From: Pseudomonas sp. VD-NE ins
GTDB lineage: Bacteria > Pseudomonadota > Gammaproteobacteria > Pseudomonadales > Pseudomonadaceae
Length of the DNA stretch: 64,000 bases
Assembly: GCF_031882575.1 (NCBI RefSeq)
Contig: NZ_CP134772.1
Location: 3,429,001 to 3,493,000 of the forward strand
Direction of reading: 5' to 3'
A model generated the notes under the pieces. The model worked only from the letters and a program-made list of their open reading frames with translations. It did not search any database and had not been told where the DNA came from. Within the stretch, counting starts at the first letter, position 1; every line of letters starts with the position of its first letter. Of this stretch, positions 27,012 to 34,885 are shown one piece after another. The translations under genes were made by a program, and so were the position numbers.

Positions 27012-27449
27012 ATGACGGATGACATTGATCAGATCCTCATCGGCGCATTGATGGAGGATTCGCGGCGTTCGCTCAAGGCGCTGGCGCAGATCAGCGGCTT
27101 GTCGTCACCAAGTGTGGCCGAACGCTTGCGCCGGCTGGAGGAACGCGGTGTGCTCAAGGGCTATACCGTAGAAATCGATCCAAAGTTCTTCGGCTATCAG
27201 TTGCAGGCGATCGTCCGGGTTCGCCCGTTGCCGGGGCAATTGCAGGAAGTCGAGCGGCAGATCCTGGCAATTCCCGAATTCACCGAGTGCGACAAAGTAA
27301 CGGGCGAGGACTGCTTCATCGCTCGCCTGCATGTGCGCTCGATGGAACAGCTCGACACCCTGCTCGACCGCCTCAATACCCTTGCGGAAACCAATACTGC
27401 GATCGTCAAGAAGACGCCGGTCAAGCGCCGTTTGCCACCGATGGCCTAA
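27012..27449 (+). CDS. Lrp/AsnC-family transcriptional regulator
   Basis: 145 residues: helix-turn-helix (about 8-55, SLKALAQISGLSSPSVAERL) and an Lrp-type ligand-binding domain (RAM fold, about 65-140) with VTGEDCFIARLHV. It binds amino acids and probably controls the divergent EamA exporter. ATG 27012 has AGGAGT 5 nt upstream. Confidence 0.92.
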   Translation: MTDDIDQILIGALMEDSRRSLKALAQISGLSSPSVAERLRRLEERGVLKGYTVEIDPKFFGYQLQAIVRVRPLPGQLQEVERQILAIPEFTECDKVTGEDCFIARLHVRSMEQLDTLLDRLNTLAETNTAIVKKTPVKRRLPPMA

Positions 27450-27506
27450 GTGCTTTTTCAACACGTTTGACGTAGATTGAGTTTTTTCCGACGAAGGATT
27501 GGCGGT

Positions 27507-27824
27507 ATGAAAGTTCAGGCAATGATGCTGAGCGCATTAGTGTTGAGTGGTTGCGGGACAGTGCAAACGGTCATGCGCGACGACCAGGTCGCCGTGGACG
27601 ATTTGAGATCGAACAAATCCTATTGCGGGGCGGTGCCGAGGATCTACAGCGGCGTGATGTATGACTTCTGCAGTCTGCATGCGCCGATAGACGAAGGTAA
27701 CAAGTACAACGCCGCCCTGCCCGGCTGGGCGATTGATGCTGTGGCGTCCGGGGTGCTCGACACGTTGTTGTTGCCTTACACCATTTACAAACAGCAGACT
27801 GATGGCAGCATCCTGATCAACTGA
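27507..27824 (+). CDS. YceK/YidQ-family lipoprotein
   Basis: 105 residues with lipobox LSGC at Cys16 and the conserved pattern RIYSGVMYDFC and LDTLLLPYTIY seen in YceK/YidQ lipoproteins. These are small envelope lipoproteins of unknown function. ATG 27507 is supported by GAAGGA 8-9 nt upstream. A bidirectional terminator follows at once. Confidence 0.85.
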   Translation: MKVQAMMLSALVLSGCGTVQTVMRDDQVAVDDLRSNKSYCGAVPRIYSGVMYDFCSLHAPIDEGNKYNAALPGWAIDAVASGVLDTLLLPYTIYKQQTDGSILIN

Positions 27825-27825
27825 A

Positions 27826-27861
27826 AAAAGCCTGCGCACGCCGAAACGTGCGCAGGCTTTT
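27826..27861. terminator. Bidirectional rho-independent terminator
   Basis: AAAAGCCTGCGCACG and CGTGCGCAGGCTTTT form a perfect stem with a six-base loop and A/T runs on both sides. It separates the convergent lipoprotein and cytochrome genes. Confidence 0.92.
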
Positions 27862-27867
27862 CGCTTG

Positions 27868-29223
27868 TTACTCCAGCAGTTGCTGCAGGCTCGGGTCACG
27901 AATGACTTTCTGCAACGGCTGCGGCGTGGCGTTGTTGGTGGAATTGAGCATTTTCAGTTTCACGTCCGACGCTTTGCTGCACGCATTCTTGCCGTCAGCG
28001 TAGATGCCGCTCATGTCGCATTTCCACTCGAAGTAATTCACCAGACCGCCGGACAATTGCAGGCTGTAGTCAGTGCTTTGAGTGCCCGGCGTGAAAGCAT
28101 GGCCGGCCGGAATGTTCTGGAACCACTTCATCCATTCAGGCGAACCCGGCTTCGGCGCATTGGCCTGGAACGTTGGATTCATGATCGCCACTTGCGGCGT
28201 TTCGGCGGTTGCATGGCAGCTCAGGCAGGAACTGTTGGGGTTGTCCACCGGACCATTGAGGCGACCGTTCCAGCCCAGGTGAGTGGGCGGTAATTCCTGG
28301 GTCTTGGCGTTGATCGCAGTCTGTTGCAACGCGGGATTGATCTTGGTCTGCGTCGGTTGCGGGTTGGTGAAGTCGTTGCCGATTTCTTCCGGATCGTTGC
28401 CCCACATGATCCCTACCGGGACGAGGTTGTCCCAGCCAGGCTTGCCGGTTTTCGCGCCGTTGTACTGAAAGGTGCCGAAGATCCAGCCAGTGGCGCTCAT
28501 GCGCTTATCGCGCACGGCGATATCCATCTGGATCAATGCGACATCTTTGACCTTGCGATTGGCCGACGTGAATGTTTCGGTGACGTAGCCCTTCCACAAC
28601 ACCGGGTTCACCAGGAACGGCACGGTGCTGCGATCAATATCGGCGAACAGGGCTTTGCAGACTACGGTGCCGTCGGGGAAGCTGTTGGGTGCCGATGTGT
28701 ATTTCGGATCAGGGTTGTTCGGGTCTTTCCAGACCTCTCCGATGGTATAGGCACCGATGTCGTTATAGATGCCCACCGCGTATGTCTGGCCAGTAGCGGT
28801 CTGCGTGGGGGCGAGTTGCTTGACCTGGATCTGCGCCTCTTTGGTCAGGCCGTGAATCCCTTCGCGTCCCAGCGGGCCATAGTGCTGCCACGGCATGTGA
28901 TACCACTGACGTTTTTTATTGTTCTGCACGTACCAATCAGCCTCGACGTTGCCTTCGAGGCAATAGGTTTTGACTTCCTCCATGTACGCACGCCAAGTCT
29001 CAAAATTGTTATCTGGCTTGGTCGGTAGATTCTTGAAAAAACCGGGTAGCGGTACTTTCGGCGCTGTTGCCGGGTAACTCTGGCTCAACTCGAACAGTGG
29101 ACCAGAGTATTGGCTTGAAGGTGGCTGATAGCCGAAGTCAGGATAGACGCCGGCGAAGGTTGACGCGCTGAACAGCGCGGTGGTGACGGCCAGTACAGCC
29201 AGTTTTCCTTGGGGCTGGTTCAT
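27868..29223 (-). CDS. Exported monohaem cytochrome c-like protein, 451 aa
   Basis: A signal peptide (about 1-24) leads a large periplasmic protein with a single CLSCH haem motif near residue 340. The rest is not a family I can name; aromatic-rich stretches (ADWYVQNNKKRQWYHMPWQ) recall large c-type redox proteins of proteobacteria. ATG 29223 has AAGGAG 8 nt upstream; the longer in-frame extension does not look coding. It is monocistronic. The substrate is unknown. Confidence 0.82.
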   Translation of the reverse strand: MNQPQGKLAVLAVTTALFSASTFAGVYPDFGYQPPSSQYSGPLFELSQSYPATAPKVPLPGFFKNLPTKPDNNFETWRAYMEEVKTYCLEGNVEADWYVQNNKKRQWYHMPWQHYGPLGREGIHGLTKEAQIQVKQLAPTQTATGQTYAVGIYNDIGAYTIGEVWKDPNNPDPKYTSAPNSFPDGTVVCKALFADIDRSTVPFLVNPVLWKGYVTETFTSANRKVKDVALIQMDIAVRDKRMSATGWIFGTFQYNGAKTGKPGWDNLVPVGIMWGNDPEEIGNDFTNPQPTQTKINPALQQTAINAKTQELPPTHLGWNGRLNGPVDNPNSSCLSCHATAETPQVAIMNPTFQANAPKPGSPEWMKWFQNIPAGHAFTPGTQSTDYSLQLSGGLVNYFEWKCDMSGIYADGKNACSKASDVKLKMLNSTNNATPQPLQKVIRDPSLQQLLE

Positions 29224-29580
29224 CGATGATCTCCTTGATTGGGACAACGCCCGCAATGGCAGGGCCTCCATTATTTTTCTGGTATCAGGGTCCCGGTCTT
29301 TCGCCGGGATACGGTCACGGTGCATGGCATTTGGCGTGGTTCACCTCCCGGTTTTTACTGGACGAACGAATACAGTCGCTCTCGACCGAAAGGCCTGGCG
29401 ATCAACAGCGAGGGAAGTGAATGCGAGGGACGCAGGAATTACACGAGGGGTGCTGGTTACCGACTCCTGTCGATCAGGCTACTGCTCTTCCTTGGTAATT
29501 AGGTGTAGGTGATTTCCAAAAAGACGCCACTATTTTCAGATCATTTTGTATGTAAAAGGCCACTACGCTTTTCGGCGAGC
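29224..29580. other. Intergenic leader region without a recognised gene
   Basis: About 360 bp upstream of the cytochrome gene. Open frames on the + strand here lack ribosome sites and coding bias. I see no clear operator; it must hold the cytochrome promoter and a long leader. Confidence 0.6.
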
Positions 29581-29612
29581 AACAAAAAACCCGCCGAAGC
29601 GGGTTTTTTGTT
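29581..29612. terminator. Terminator of the Bax inhibitor-1 gene
   Basis: AACAAAAAACCCGC-CGAA-GCGGGTTTTTTGTT is a strong stem with a tetraloop and a U-run on either strand; it ends the leftward gene whose stop is at 29627. Confidence 0.92.
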
Positions 29613-29626
29613 GAAACGAATAACGA

Positions 29627-30298
29627 TCAGTCGTCGCGGCTCATGATGCCGAAGATCTGCAACAAGCTGATGAACAGGTTGTAGATCGATACATACAGGC
29701 TGATGGTCGCCATGATGTAGTTGCGCTCACCGCCGTGGATGATGGCGCTGGTCTGGAACAGGATGCACACCGAAGAGAACAGCACGAAACCTGCGCTGAT
29801 CGCCAGTTGCAGGCCGCTGATCTGGAAGAAGAAGCTCGCCAGTGTTGCACCCAACAACACGAAGAAACCAGCGGTGATGAAACCACCGAGGAAGCTCATG
29901 TCCTTGCGGGTGATCAGCACGTAGGCCGACAGACCACCGAACACCAGCGCGGTCATCGCGAACGCCGAGCTGACCACTTCAGCGCCGCCCTGCATACCCA
30001 GGTAACGGTTGAGGATCGGGCCGAGCAGGAAACCCATGAAACCGGTCAGCGCAAAAGCGGACACCAGGCCCCACGCGGAATCACGGAGTTTGTTGGTGAG
30101 GAAAAACAGCCCGTAGAAGCCGATCAGCACCACGAAAATGTTCGGGTAGCCAACACGCATCTGCTGTGCGACGAAAGCCATGACGCCGCTGAATGCGAGG
30201 GTCAGAGCCAGTAGGCCGTAAGTGTTGCGCAGGACGCGGCTAACCTCTAGCTGCTCAGCCTGCACGCTGTTATTAACTGCGTAATCCTGTTCGCGCAT
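29627..30298 (-). CDS. Bax inhibitor-1/YccA family membrane protein
   Basis: 223 residues with seven hydrophobic helices, the usual TMBIM/YccA architecture. Family members act as proton-sensitive calcium leak channels or modulate FtsH; the bacterial role is not settled. The C-terminal SLYVSIYNLFISLLQIFGIM block is characteristic. AGGAG lies about 9 nt before the start. It stands alone next to the tRNA-Ser gene. Confidence 0.92.
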   Translation of the reverse strand: MREQDYAVNNSVQAEQLEVSRVLRNTYGLLALTLAFSGVMAFVAQQMRVGYPNIFVVLIGFYGLFFLTNKLRDSAWGLVSAFALTGFMGFLLGPILNRYLGMQGGAEVVSSAFAMTALVFGGLSAYVLITRKDMSFLGGFITAGFFVLLGATLASFFFQISGLQLAISAGFVLFSSVCILFQTSAIIHGGERNYIMATISLYVSIYNLFISLLQIFGIMSRDD

Positions 30299-30375
30299 GG
30301 CGACACTCCTGTTGGTTTGAAACGTTCAGTCGCAAAGATCATAACAGACGCTCTGTAACAAGCCATGCAGAGAGT

Positions 30376-30403
30376 TTGACAGTGTGTTTCATTCAGGTAT
30401 TAT
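30376..30403 (+). promoter_or_regulatory. Sigma-70 promoter of tRNA-Ser
   Basis: TTGACA and TATTAT separated by 16 bases, with the -10 ending 17 bases before the tRNA. A near-consensus stable-RNA promoter. Confidence 0.85.
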
Positions 30404-30420
30404 GGCGCCCGCAACGCAAC

Positions 30421-30508
30421 GGAGGTGTGGCCGAGTGGTTTAAGGCAACGGTCTTGAAAACCGTCGACTGTAACAGGTCCATGAGTTCGAATCCCATCGC
30501 CTCCGCCA
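30421..30508 (+). tRNA. tRNA-Ser (anticodon UGA)
   Basis: The acceptor arm GGAGGTG pairs with CGCCTCC, the anticodon loop CTTGAAA gives UGA, a long variable arm follows as in serine tRNAs, the T-loop is GTTCGAATCC, and CCA is encoded. It reads UCA-type codons. It marks the boundary between core genome and phage or cargo DNA and is a typical integration target. Confidence 0.97.
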
Positions 30509-30516
30509 TCTTATGT

Positions 30517-30553
30517 ACGACAAAGCCCTGATTATTCAGGGCTTTGTCGTTTC
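30517..30553 (+). terminator. Terminator after tRNA-Ser
   Basis: ACGACAAAGCCCTG and CAGGGCTTTGTCGT form a perfect 14-bp stem with an ATTATT loop, followed by TTT. Confidence 0.88.
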
Positions 30554-30587
30554 TGGCGTCCTGAAAAATCTCCGCCTAGCCGAATGC

Positions 30588-30620
30588 GTTCCATAACGTT
30601 TGTGGACGCGTTCCATAACT
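30588..30620. repeat. Short direct repeat GCGTTCCATAAC
   Basis: The 12-mer GCGTTCCATAAC occurs twice with about 21-base periodicity, just past the tRNA terminator. It could be an arm-type binding site of an integrase or a regulator site; nothing decides this. The interval 30554-30719 otherwise has no gene. Confidence 0.45.
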
Positions 30621-30719
30621 CGACCGAGTTTTCCCCTCTCCGGCGTCCTGCCAATAGTTAAAACACTCTTCATGTAACACGGTGCTACGCTGACTCCTTG
30701 GCTGCCAAGGAAACCAAAA

Positions 30720-30929
30720 ATGCCCAACTCCGACCTGCTCCCTTCCCTTCTCTTCAAAATCAACGAAAACCAACTCGCCCTCGAAGCCGCCATCATGGAG
30801 TTGTCGAACTGGGTCGAACAACGCGGATCGGCAGACGTCGCCGAGAATGTGCGCGGCGCGCTCTGGGCGATCGACAAGAACGAAGAGTTCATCAAGATGA
30901 CGCTTGCAGTGCTGATGACGCCCGACTGA
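30720..30929 (+). CDS. Small unknown protein, 69 aa
   Basis: ATG 30720 is preceded by AAGGAA with normal spacing. The product is soluble and helical, with INENQLALEAAIMELSNWVEQ at its centre. I believe similar small proteins occur in Pseudomonas accessory regions, but the function is unknown. It lies just inside the accessory region after the tRNA. Confidence 0.7.
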   Translation: MPNSDLLPSLLFKINENQLALEAAIMELSNWVEQRGSADVAENVRGALWAIDKNEEFIKMTLAVLMTPD

Positions 30930-30992
30930 CGAATAGACAGTCAGAACCGTTCGGAGATATCTAGGAATACGACTAGGAGGCGTGAGGGTCAA

Positions 30993-31178
30993 ATGGACTT
31001 CATTTTCGATTTGATAGCTCATCGTGTTGGCGTCTACGTACTGAGCCTCTTGAGTGGCGGCCGCTTCAAGGGAGAAAGTGGTTTTGCCTGGGGCTGGGCA
31101 GTTGTCGTCGGCGCGCTGATTCTGATCTCTCCATTCGCAGCATTCATAGCCTTGCTCATCTACACCAGTGGCCCGTGA
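30993..31178 (+). CDS. Small membrane protein, 61 aa
   Basis: One clear helix in the C-terminal half (about 36-57) and a weaker hydrophobic N-terminus. GAGGG lies 5 nt before ATG 30993. It has no recognisable family and may form a pair with the gene at 30720, 63 nt upstream on the same strand. Confidence 0.65.
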   Translation: MDFIFDLIAHRVGVYVLSLLSGGRFKGESGFAWGWAVVVGALILISPFAAFIALLIYTSGP

Positions 31179-31312
31179 AGTGATGTCTCGCATGGGTCAT
31201 TAACCGCACTTCGCGACAGGCGCCAATCGGCCAAAAAAGCTGACGGTACCTACAGGCAGCAATCGACCCACAGCTGCCATTTAGATCTGTTGTTATCTTT
31301 GTTAGAGCGGGC

Positions 31313-31573
31313 TTACCCGCGCGTAGGCTGCTTGAGCAACGCACATACTCTTCGAGCGATCTCATCTGCGCCATCGGGAATGACCACTGAAATGCCTAAA
31401 TAGTGTTCAAGGTGCAGGGTAAGCGTGTGTTCATCCACCACCAGATCCCAATAGCGCTGGTCCGGGCTATCGAGCCTCTCTTTCCAGCAACCGCCCAGCC
31501 CTTTCTCAAGAACCCGGGCCGCGTCCTCGAAAAGCTTCCAGTCGGCTTCTTCTGATACTTCAATCCTCACCAT
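31313..31573 (-). CDS. Small unknown protein, 86 aa
   Basis: A soluble acidic protein with a KLFEDAARVLEKGLGG helix and a WDLVVDEHTLTLHLEHYLGISV strand pair, a pattern I associate with DUF3630-like proteins, without certainty. GAGGTG lies 5-6 nt before the ATG. It is encoded opposite to its neighbours. Confidence 0.7.
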   Translation of the reverse strand: MVRIEVSEEADWKLFEDAARVLEKGLGGCWKERLDSPDQRYWDLVVDEHTLTLHLEHYLGISVVIPDGADEIARRVCALLKQPTRG

Positions 31574-31766
31574 GCGTCACCTCACCATCAATAGTCCTCC
31601 GATTTTGGTGGCTCCTGCGAATGGCCGCAATGGGTCGACACCTACCGGTGAAGGATGACCGCTATTGGCCGGTAGCGGTCGCTTGCAAACATCCGCTTCT
31701 GGCTGAAAGTAGCCGCACCGCTGCAGTTCGTCGCCTCACCCTCGCCCACCTGCCTCGTTTAAATTA

Positions 31767-31782
31767 CTGTACATGCATACAG
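31767..31782. promoter_or_regulatory. LexA (SOS) box
   Basis: CTGTACATGCATACAG is a near-perfect CTGT-N8-ACAG palindrome, centred 33 bp before the ATG at 31807. A further TTTTGTACAG half-site follows. SOS control of the downstream gene is strongly suggested. Confidence 0.8.
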
Positions 31783-31806
31783 CTTTTGTACAGCGAACCC
31801 CGCAAC

Positions 31807-32532
31807 ATGAATTTCGACCAGGCAAAAAACCTACGGCTCCAGCGATGGTGCGCGACTCTCGACGATCAGGACTTCCGTATGCAAAACCCAGAGGGGCATC
31901 GGGAAACCCTCCACGAGATGGCAGCTACGCTCCGCGATGAGGGCCTGATCGACCAGCTTGAGCAATTCGACATGAACGAAATGGCAGACGCCGCGTACTG
32001 GCAAGCCGTCGAGGAGCTGCAGAACTCGCCCGGGCACTACCGCGGCGCCTCTACCTATGACGTCGTTCAGATCGACAACGGGAATCTGCTGGGCACTATC
32101 AGCCGGTCAATCTTCAACTTCGAAAGTGATGAACCGCGCGGCGCTTCCTTCGCCTATGACGGCAAGGTCTACTCTGACGCTGATGGTGTGCGGCTGACTT
32201 TGAGTCTTTCTCGGAAGATTGGGCTGATTTCAGGCCTGGTGCTGGAAATGAATGGTCGCCGATATCAGTTGGTAGAGACCGAACGAATGATCGTCGGCAT
32301 CACCCACCCACCTCTCTCTGACGCTGACGCCTATCGAGCGCTTATAGATGCAGCGCAAGTCGCGCATGAAGAAAGGGATCTCCGCGTCTTTGAAAAGGTG
32401 CGCCCTCATATTGAGTCGGCCGCTTTCTGCCTTTGCCCCGCCTGTCTCGATCGCTTTGGTGTGCGTGACGATTGCTCGACCTGCGCCGGGAAAGGTTTTG
32501 TGAAGAAGCCGGCGCCGACGTATCTACGCTGA
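31807..32532 (+). CDS. SOS-regulated unknown protein with C-terminal zinc-finger-like motif
   Basis: 241 residues from ATG 31807; the upstream in-frame region contains the LexA box, so it is not coding. Soluble, no signal peptide. The C-terminus has CLCPACLDRFG and CSTCAGKGF, four or five cysteines in CxxC pairs like a DnaJ-type zinc ribbon. The rest is not recognised. With an SOS box in front, a DNA-damage-linked role is likely, possibly tied to prophage induction. It is followed by a hairpin at 32601. Confidence 0.75.
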   Translation: MNFDQAKNLRLQRWCATLDDQDFRMQNPEGHRETLHEMAATLRDEGLIDQLEQFDMNEMADAAYWQAVEELQNSPGHYRGASTYDVVQIDNGNLLGTISRSIFNFESDEPRGASFAYDGKVYSDADGVRLTLSLSRKIGLISGLVLEMNGRRYQLVETERMIVGITHPPLSDADAYRALIDAAQVAHEERDLRVFEKVRPHIESAAFCLCPACLDRFGVRDDCSTCAGKGFVKKPAPTYLR

Positions 32533-32600
32533 AAGATCAATGTTCAAAGCAAGAGATGCGCAGAATTGCTGGCGTTTGTGGTATGGAGGTTTTAAAGGGC

Positions 32601-32623
32601 TTCAGGGGGCCCTCAGCCCCTGA
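32601..32623. terminator. Hairpin after the SOS-regulated gene
   Basis: TTCAGGGG and CCCCTGAA form a perfect stem around GCCCTCA. No T-run follows directly, so it is a weak terminator candidate. Confidence 0.5.
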
Positions 32624-32645
32624 ATCTCCCCAAAAAAGAAGGAAT

Positions 32646-32663
32646 GGTACAAAAAGTGGTACG
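32646..32663. repeat. TGGTAC direct repeat, possible recombination site
   Basis: TGGTACAAAAAGTGGTAC, followed by an AT-rich run. Such paired GGTAC-type repeats occur near phage and island ends as integrase arm sites. It lies where core-like genes give way to the AT-rich cassette. The assignment is speculative. Confidence 0.35.
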
Positions 32664-32708
32664 ATAATTTTTTTGCAGCGCGACTGCTGAGCGCCATGAC
32701 TGCGACAA

Positions 32709-33248
32709 TCATCCGAAAGACAGATTGCTGAAAGCCCAAATCAATAGTGTAAAAATAAAGATTGATAGTAATCCGAACGCTACACCACTAAGTTCATACA
32801 GAAACCTATTGACTCGGCTTAGTGCGGAACTGCTAAAATACAGCTCATCGCACCCAAGTTCTATTTTCTCCACTATCTGAGATGCTAAAGCTCTAGCCTT
32901 GTAACTAAGCTCATCTCGACCAGACTCTTTGAAGAAGTCCAAATCTCTTAGTGCACCGACCATTGCAATATCAACCAAAGATGTTCGAACATGGCCATTT
33001 AACTGATTGACACGCAGTTCCAGTTCCAGCATCAACCCAGTATACGCCTCCTCCGCTCTACTCGCATCGAAATTCCCCTTTGTAACTTCATCCTCTACCC
33101 ACGATGACAAGTTATCCAATCGGTCGATAATTTTATCTTTCCGCTTCAGAGCCTCAGCTCTTCGGTTTGCATTGTATTGAAGATAAATGGTAAACATCCA
33201 CCCAACCAATAAAACTATTAGCTGACCGGGAAGGTTTTGAAAATTCAT
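32709..33248 (-). CDS. Two-TM membrane protein of the GHKL/DUF4325 cassette
   Basis: 179 residues: a membrane helix at each end (about 7-24 and 154-175) and a helical cytoplasmic middle with charged coiled-coil sequence (NRRAEALKRKDKIIDRLD). I recognise no family. It overlaps the DUF4325 gene by four bases (ATGA), so it is the last gene of a three-gene unit. The AT-rich composition differs from the surrounding phage. Membrane-bound effectors of this build are common in abortive-infection systems; that role is inference. Confidence 0.75.
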   Translation of the reverse strand: MNFQNLPGQLIVLLVGWMFTIYLQYNANRRAEALKRKDKIIDRLDNLSSWVEDEVTKGNFDASRAEEAYTGLMLELELRVNQLNGHVRTSLVDIAMVGALRDLDFFKESGRDELSYKARALASQIVEKIELGCDELYFSSSALSRVNRFLYELSGVAFGLLSIFIFTLLIWAFSNLSFG

Positions 33249-33574
33249 TTATCCTTACCACCTGCAGCGTCAATTCGATCCTTGATTAGCGTTTCAATGC
33301 TTTTAACAAGAGAATGTGAATAAGTTAATTTTCTTTGCAACTCATCCCAAGTAAATCCTTCTTCGCGGATTAGTCCACCAAACGCCTCATCCAAGAAAGA
33401 TCGACCATAACGATTATAACCATCGAGTTCCACGTGAACCTCGTCGTACTCTCGCAACTTAGGAGCGAGAATTCTTTCTCGAAAGTACTGGCCGCAACCT
33501 TCCCCGTCGTCAGGATATCTGCCATATGGACGCTTACTAAAATCCTTGACGACACTAATTGTAATTTTACTCAT
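33245..33574 (-). CDS. STAS-like DUF4325 protein
   Basis: 109 residues. The block YGRSFLDEAFGGLIREEGF (about 58-76) is the DUF4325 signature, a STAS-like fold often encoded next to GHKL ATPases. By analogy with SpoIIAA/SpoIIAB it may be the partner or target of the ATPase. Start ATG 33574 overlaps the upstream stop (ATGA), and its own stop overlaps the membrane gene start, so all three proteins should be made together. Confidence 0.82.
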   Translation of the reverse strand: MSKITISVVKDFSKRPYGRYPDDGEGCGQYFRERILAPKLREYDEVHVELDGYNRYGRSFLDEAFGGLIREEGFTWDELQRKLTYSHSLVKSIETLIKDRIDAAGGKDK

Positions 33575-34671
33575 AATTCTATATTCCATTGGACCAAGGT
33601 ACCAGGGAACTTATTCTTCAGCTTAGACGCACCTGGCTGCTGCCCGTCTTCATTAAACGTATAAAGACCGTTATTACTAAACACCCACAAAACACCACCA
33701 TCCGTATCGTTAACAAGTGCTTTTATACTCTTGCTACCTTGACCATGCTTTTCTTGGCGGGTTCCAGAAACGTCATTTTGCATGGAAAAATAAATCAATC
33801 TCTCATCAGAAACTCTAGTGGGCACTGCATCAAAAATCTTAACACCTGAGCTCTCGAAATCTGGAATATCTTTAGTCATGTCATCATAAAGCTTAGGATC
33901 AGTAAATTTCAGAAGCGGGAAGAACCACGGTTGTTTCACCACAGTTTTCGGTATCCCCACACCACAATCATATATCGCTAGGTATAATTTCTTCCCGAAA
34001 GTGCTACACATCAGCCACCAGCGTTTATTCTCGTTGGGCTCTCCGGGATAGGCGTGCAACCTTACATTATTAATAGTTTCAGATACCGCATCACCGTAGA
34101 CGTGCTCCTGCTCTGGGCTCATTCGACCGTCGTATATTCGACGCTGGATAAAATCTACGACTTCATCCATTTGCTCCCTACCAACACTCGACACAATTGG
34201 CATATTCCTAGAACTAGTAAGAGCATACTTAATCTCAAATCCATTTATAAGCTTATGCAAATTACTAGATTTTATTGCATTATTAACCGCAGGAGACTTG
34301 AGAGAGAGAGAAACGCTAGCTTTGCCTGACCGGCCGACGCCTGCGAGTTCAATTGCAGCGTAAACCACTACTAACGCTGCTGCAGAAATCTTCTCTGTTC
34401 GGGAAAAATCAACTACACAATTTCGGTTCCGGTACTTCTTGCGAATCTGATGTAGAAACTCCATTGTCTCATTATACGGACTGACTCTACTTTCAAATTC
34501 ATAAATAGAGATGTATTTGGGGGCAATAAAAACATCTCTGTCAATCAACGCACGTACAGGTGCAATTTTCCCTGCAATATATTTTTTATTTTTTCGACGC
34601 AGTTGTATAAGCCATCGAGCCTCGCCGGCGGCCTGCTTTATATCCCTATGTTCTGCGCTAATTCGCTTCAT
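33571..34671 (-). CDS. GHKL (HATPase_c) ATPase with STAS-like segment
   Basis: 366 residues from ATG 34671 (GGA 7 nt upstream; a GTG at 34710 is the alternative). Residues about 85-115 (CVVDFSRTEKISAAALVVVYA) look STAS-like. The ATPase domain follows: N-box ETINNVRLHAYP (E198, N201/N202), G1 box DCGVGIP (D235-G239) and G2 box HGQGSKSI (309-316). No histidine-phosphotransfer site or receiver is present, so it is not an ordinary sensor kinase; it resembles anti-sigma-type serine kinases or MORC/Hsp90-like switches. First gene of a coupled three-gene cassette at the prophage cargo end. Confidence 0.82.
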   Translation of the reverse strand: MKRISAEHRDIKQAAGEARWLIQLRRKNKKYIAGKIAPVRALIDRDVFIAPKYISIYEFESRVSPYNETMEFLHQIRKKYRNRNCVVDFSRTEKISAAALVVVYAAIELAGVGRSGKASVSLSLKSPAVNNAIKSSNLHKLINGFEIKYALTSSRNMPIVSSVGREQMDEVVDFIQRRIYDGRMSPEQEHVYGDAVSETINNVRLHAYPGEPNENKRWWLMCSTFGKKLYLAIYDCGVGIPKTVVKQPWFFPLLKFTDPKLYDDMTKDIPDFESSGVKIFDAVPTRVSDERLIYFSMQNDVSGTRQEKHGQGSKSIKALVNDTDGGVLWVFSNNGLYTFNEDGQQPGASKLKNKFPGTLVQWNIEL

Positions 34672-34885
34672 CTTTATTCCGAAGTTGTTAAATCTTCCTT
34701 GCCGCCCCACTTCTCGATAACCCGCTGAGCCAGTAGGTCGCCACCTTCATTCTGTCCGCTGTATGTGACGGCACCGCACATTATCAAAAGCGAGTCTGAA
34801 GGTCACTCATCGTCCCCAACAATAGCTCATGCAAAAAAGGATTAACTCTCTCGTGGGACAGCCATTTTTCGAATTTTCCGCCCAT
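34672..34885. other. Intergenic region before the cassette
   Basis: About 210 bp between the end of the phage lysis genes and the ATPase gene. It must hold the cassette promoter; I see no clear -10/-35 pair or operator. Confidence 0.5.

Noticed and set aside
29180..29512. Overlapping + strand frames upstream of the cytochrome gene
   Set aside because: Three frames overlap here, none with a ribosome site or coding bias; better seen as leader and promoter region.
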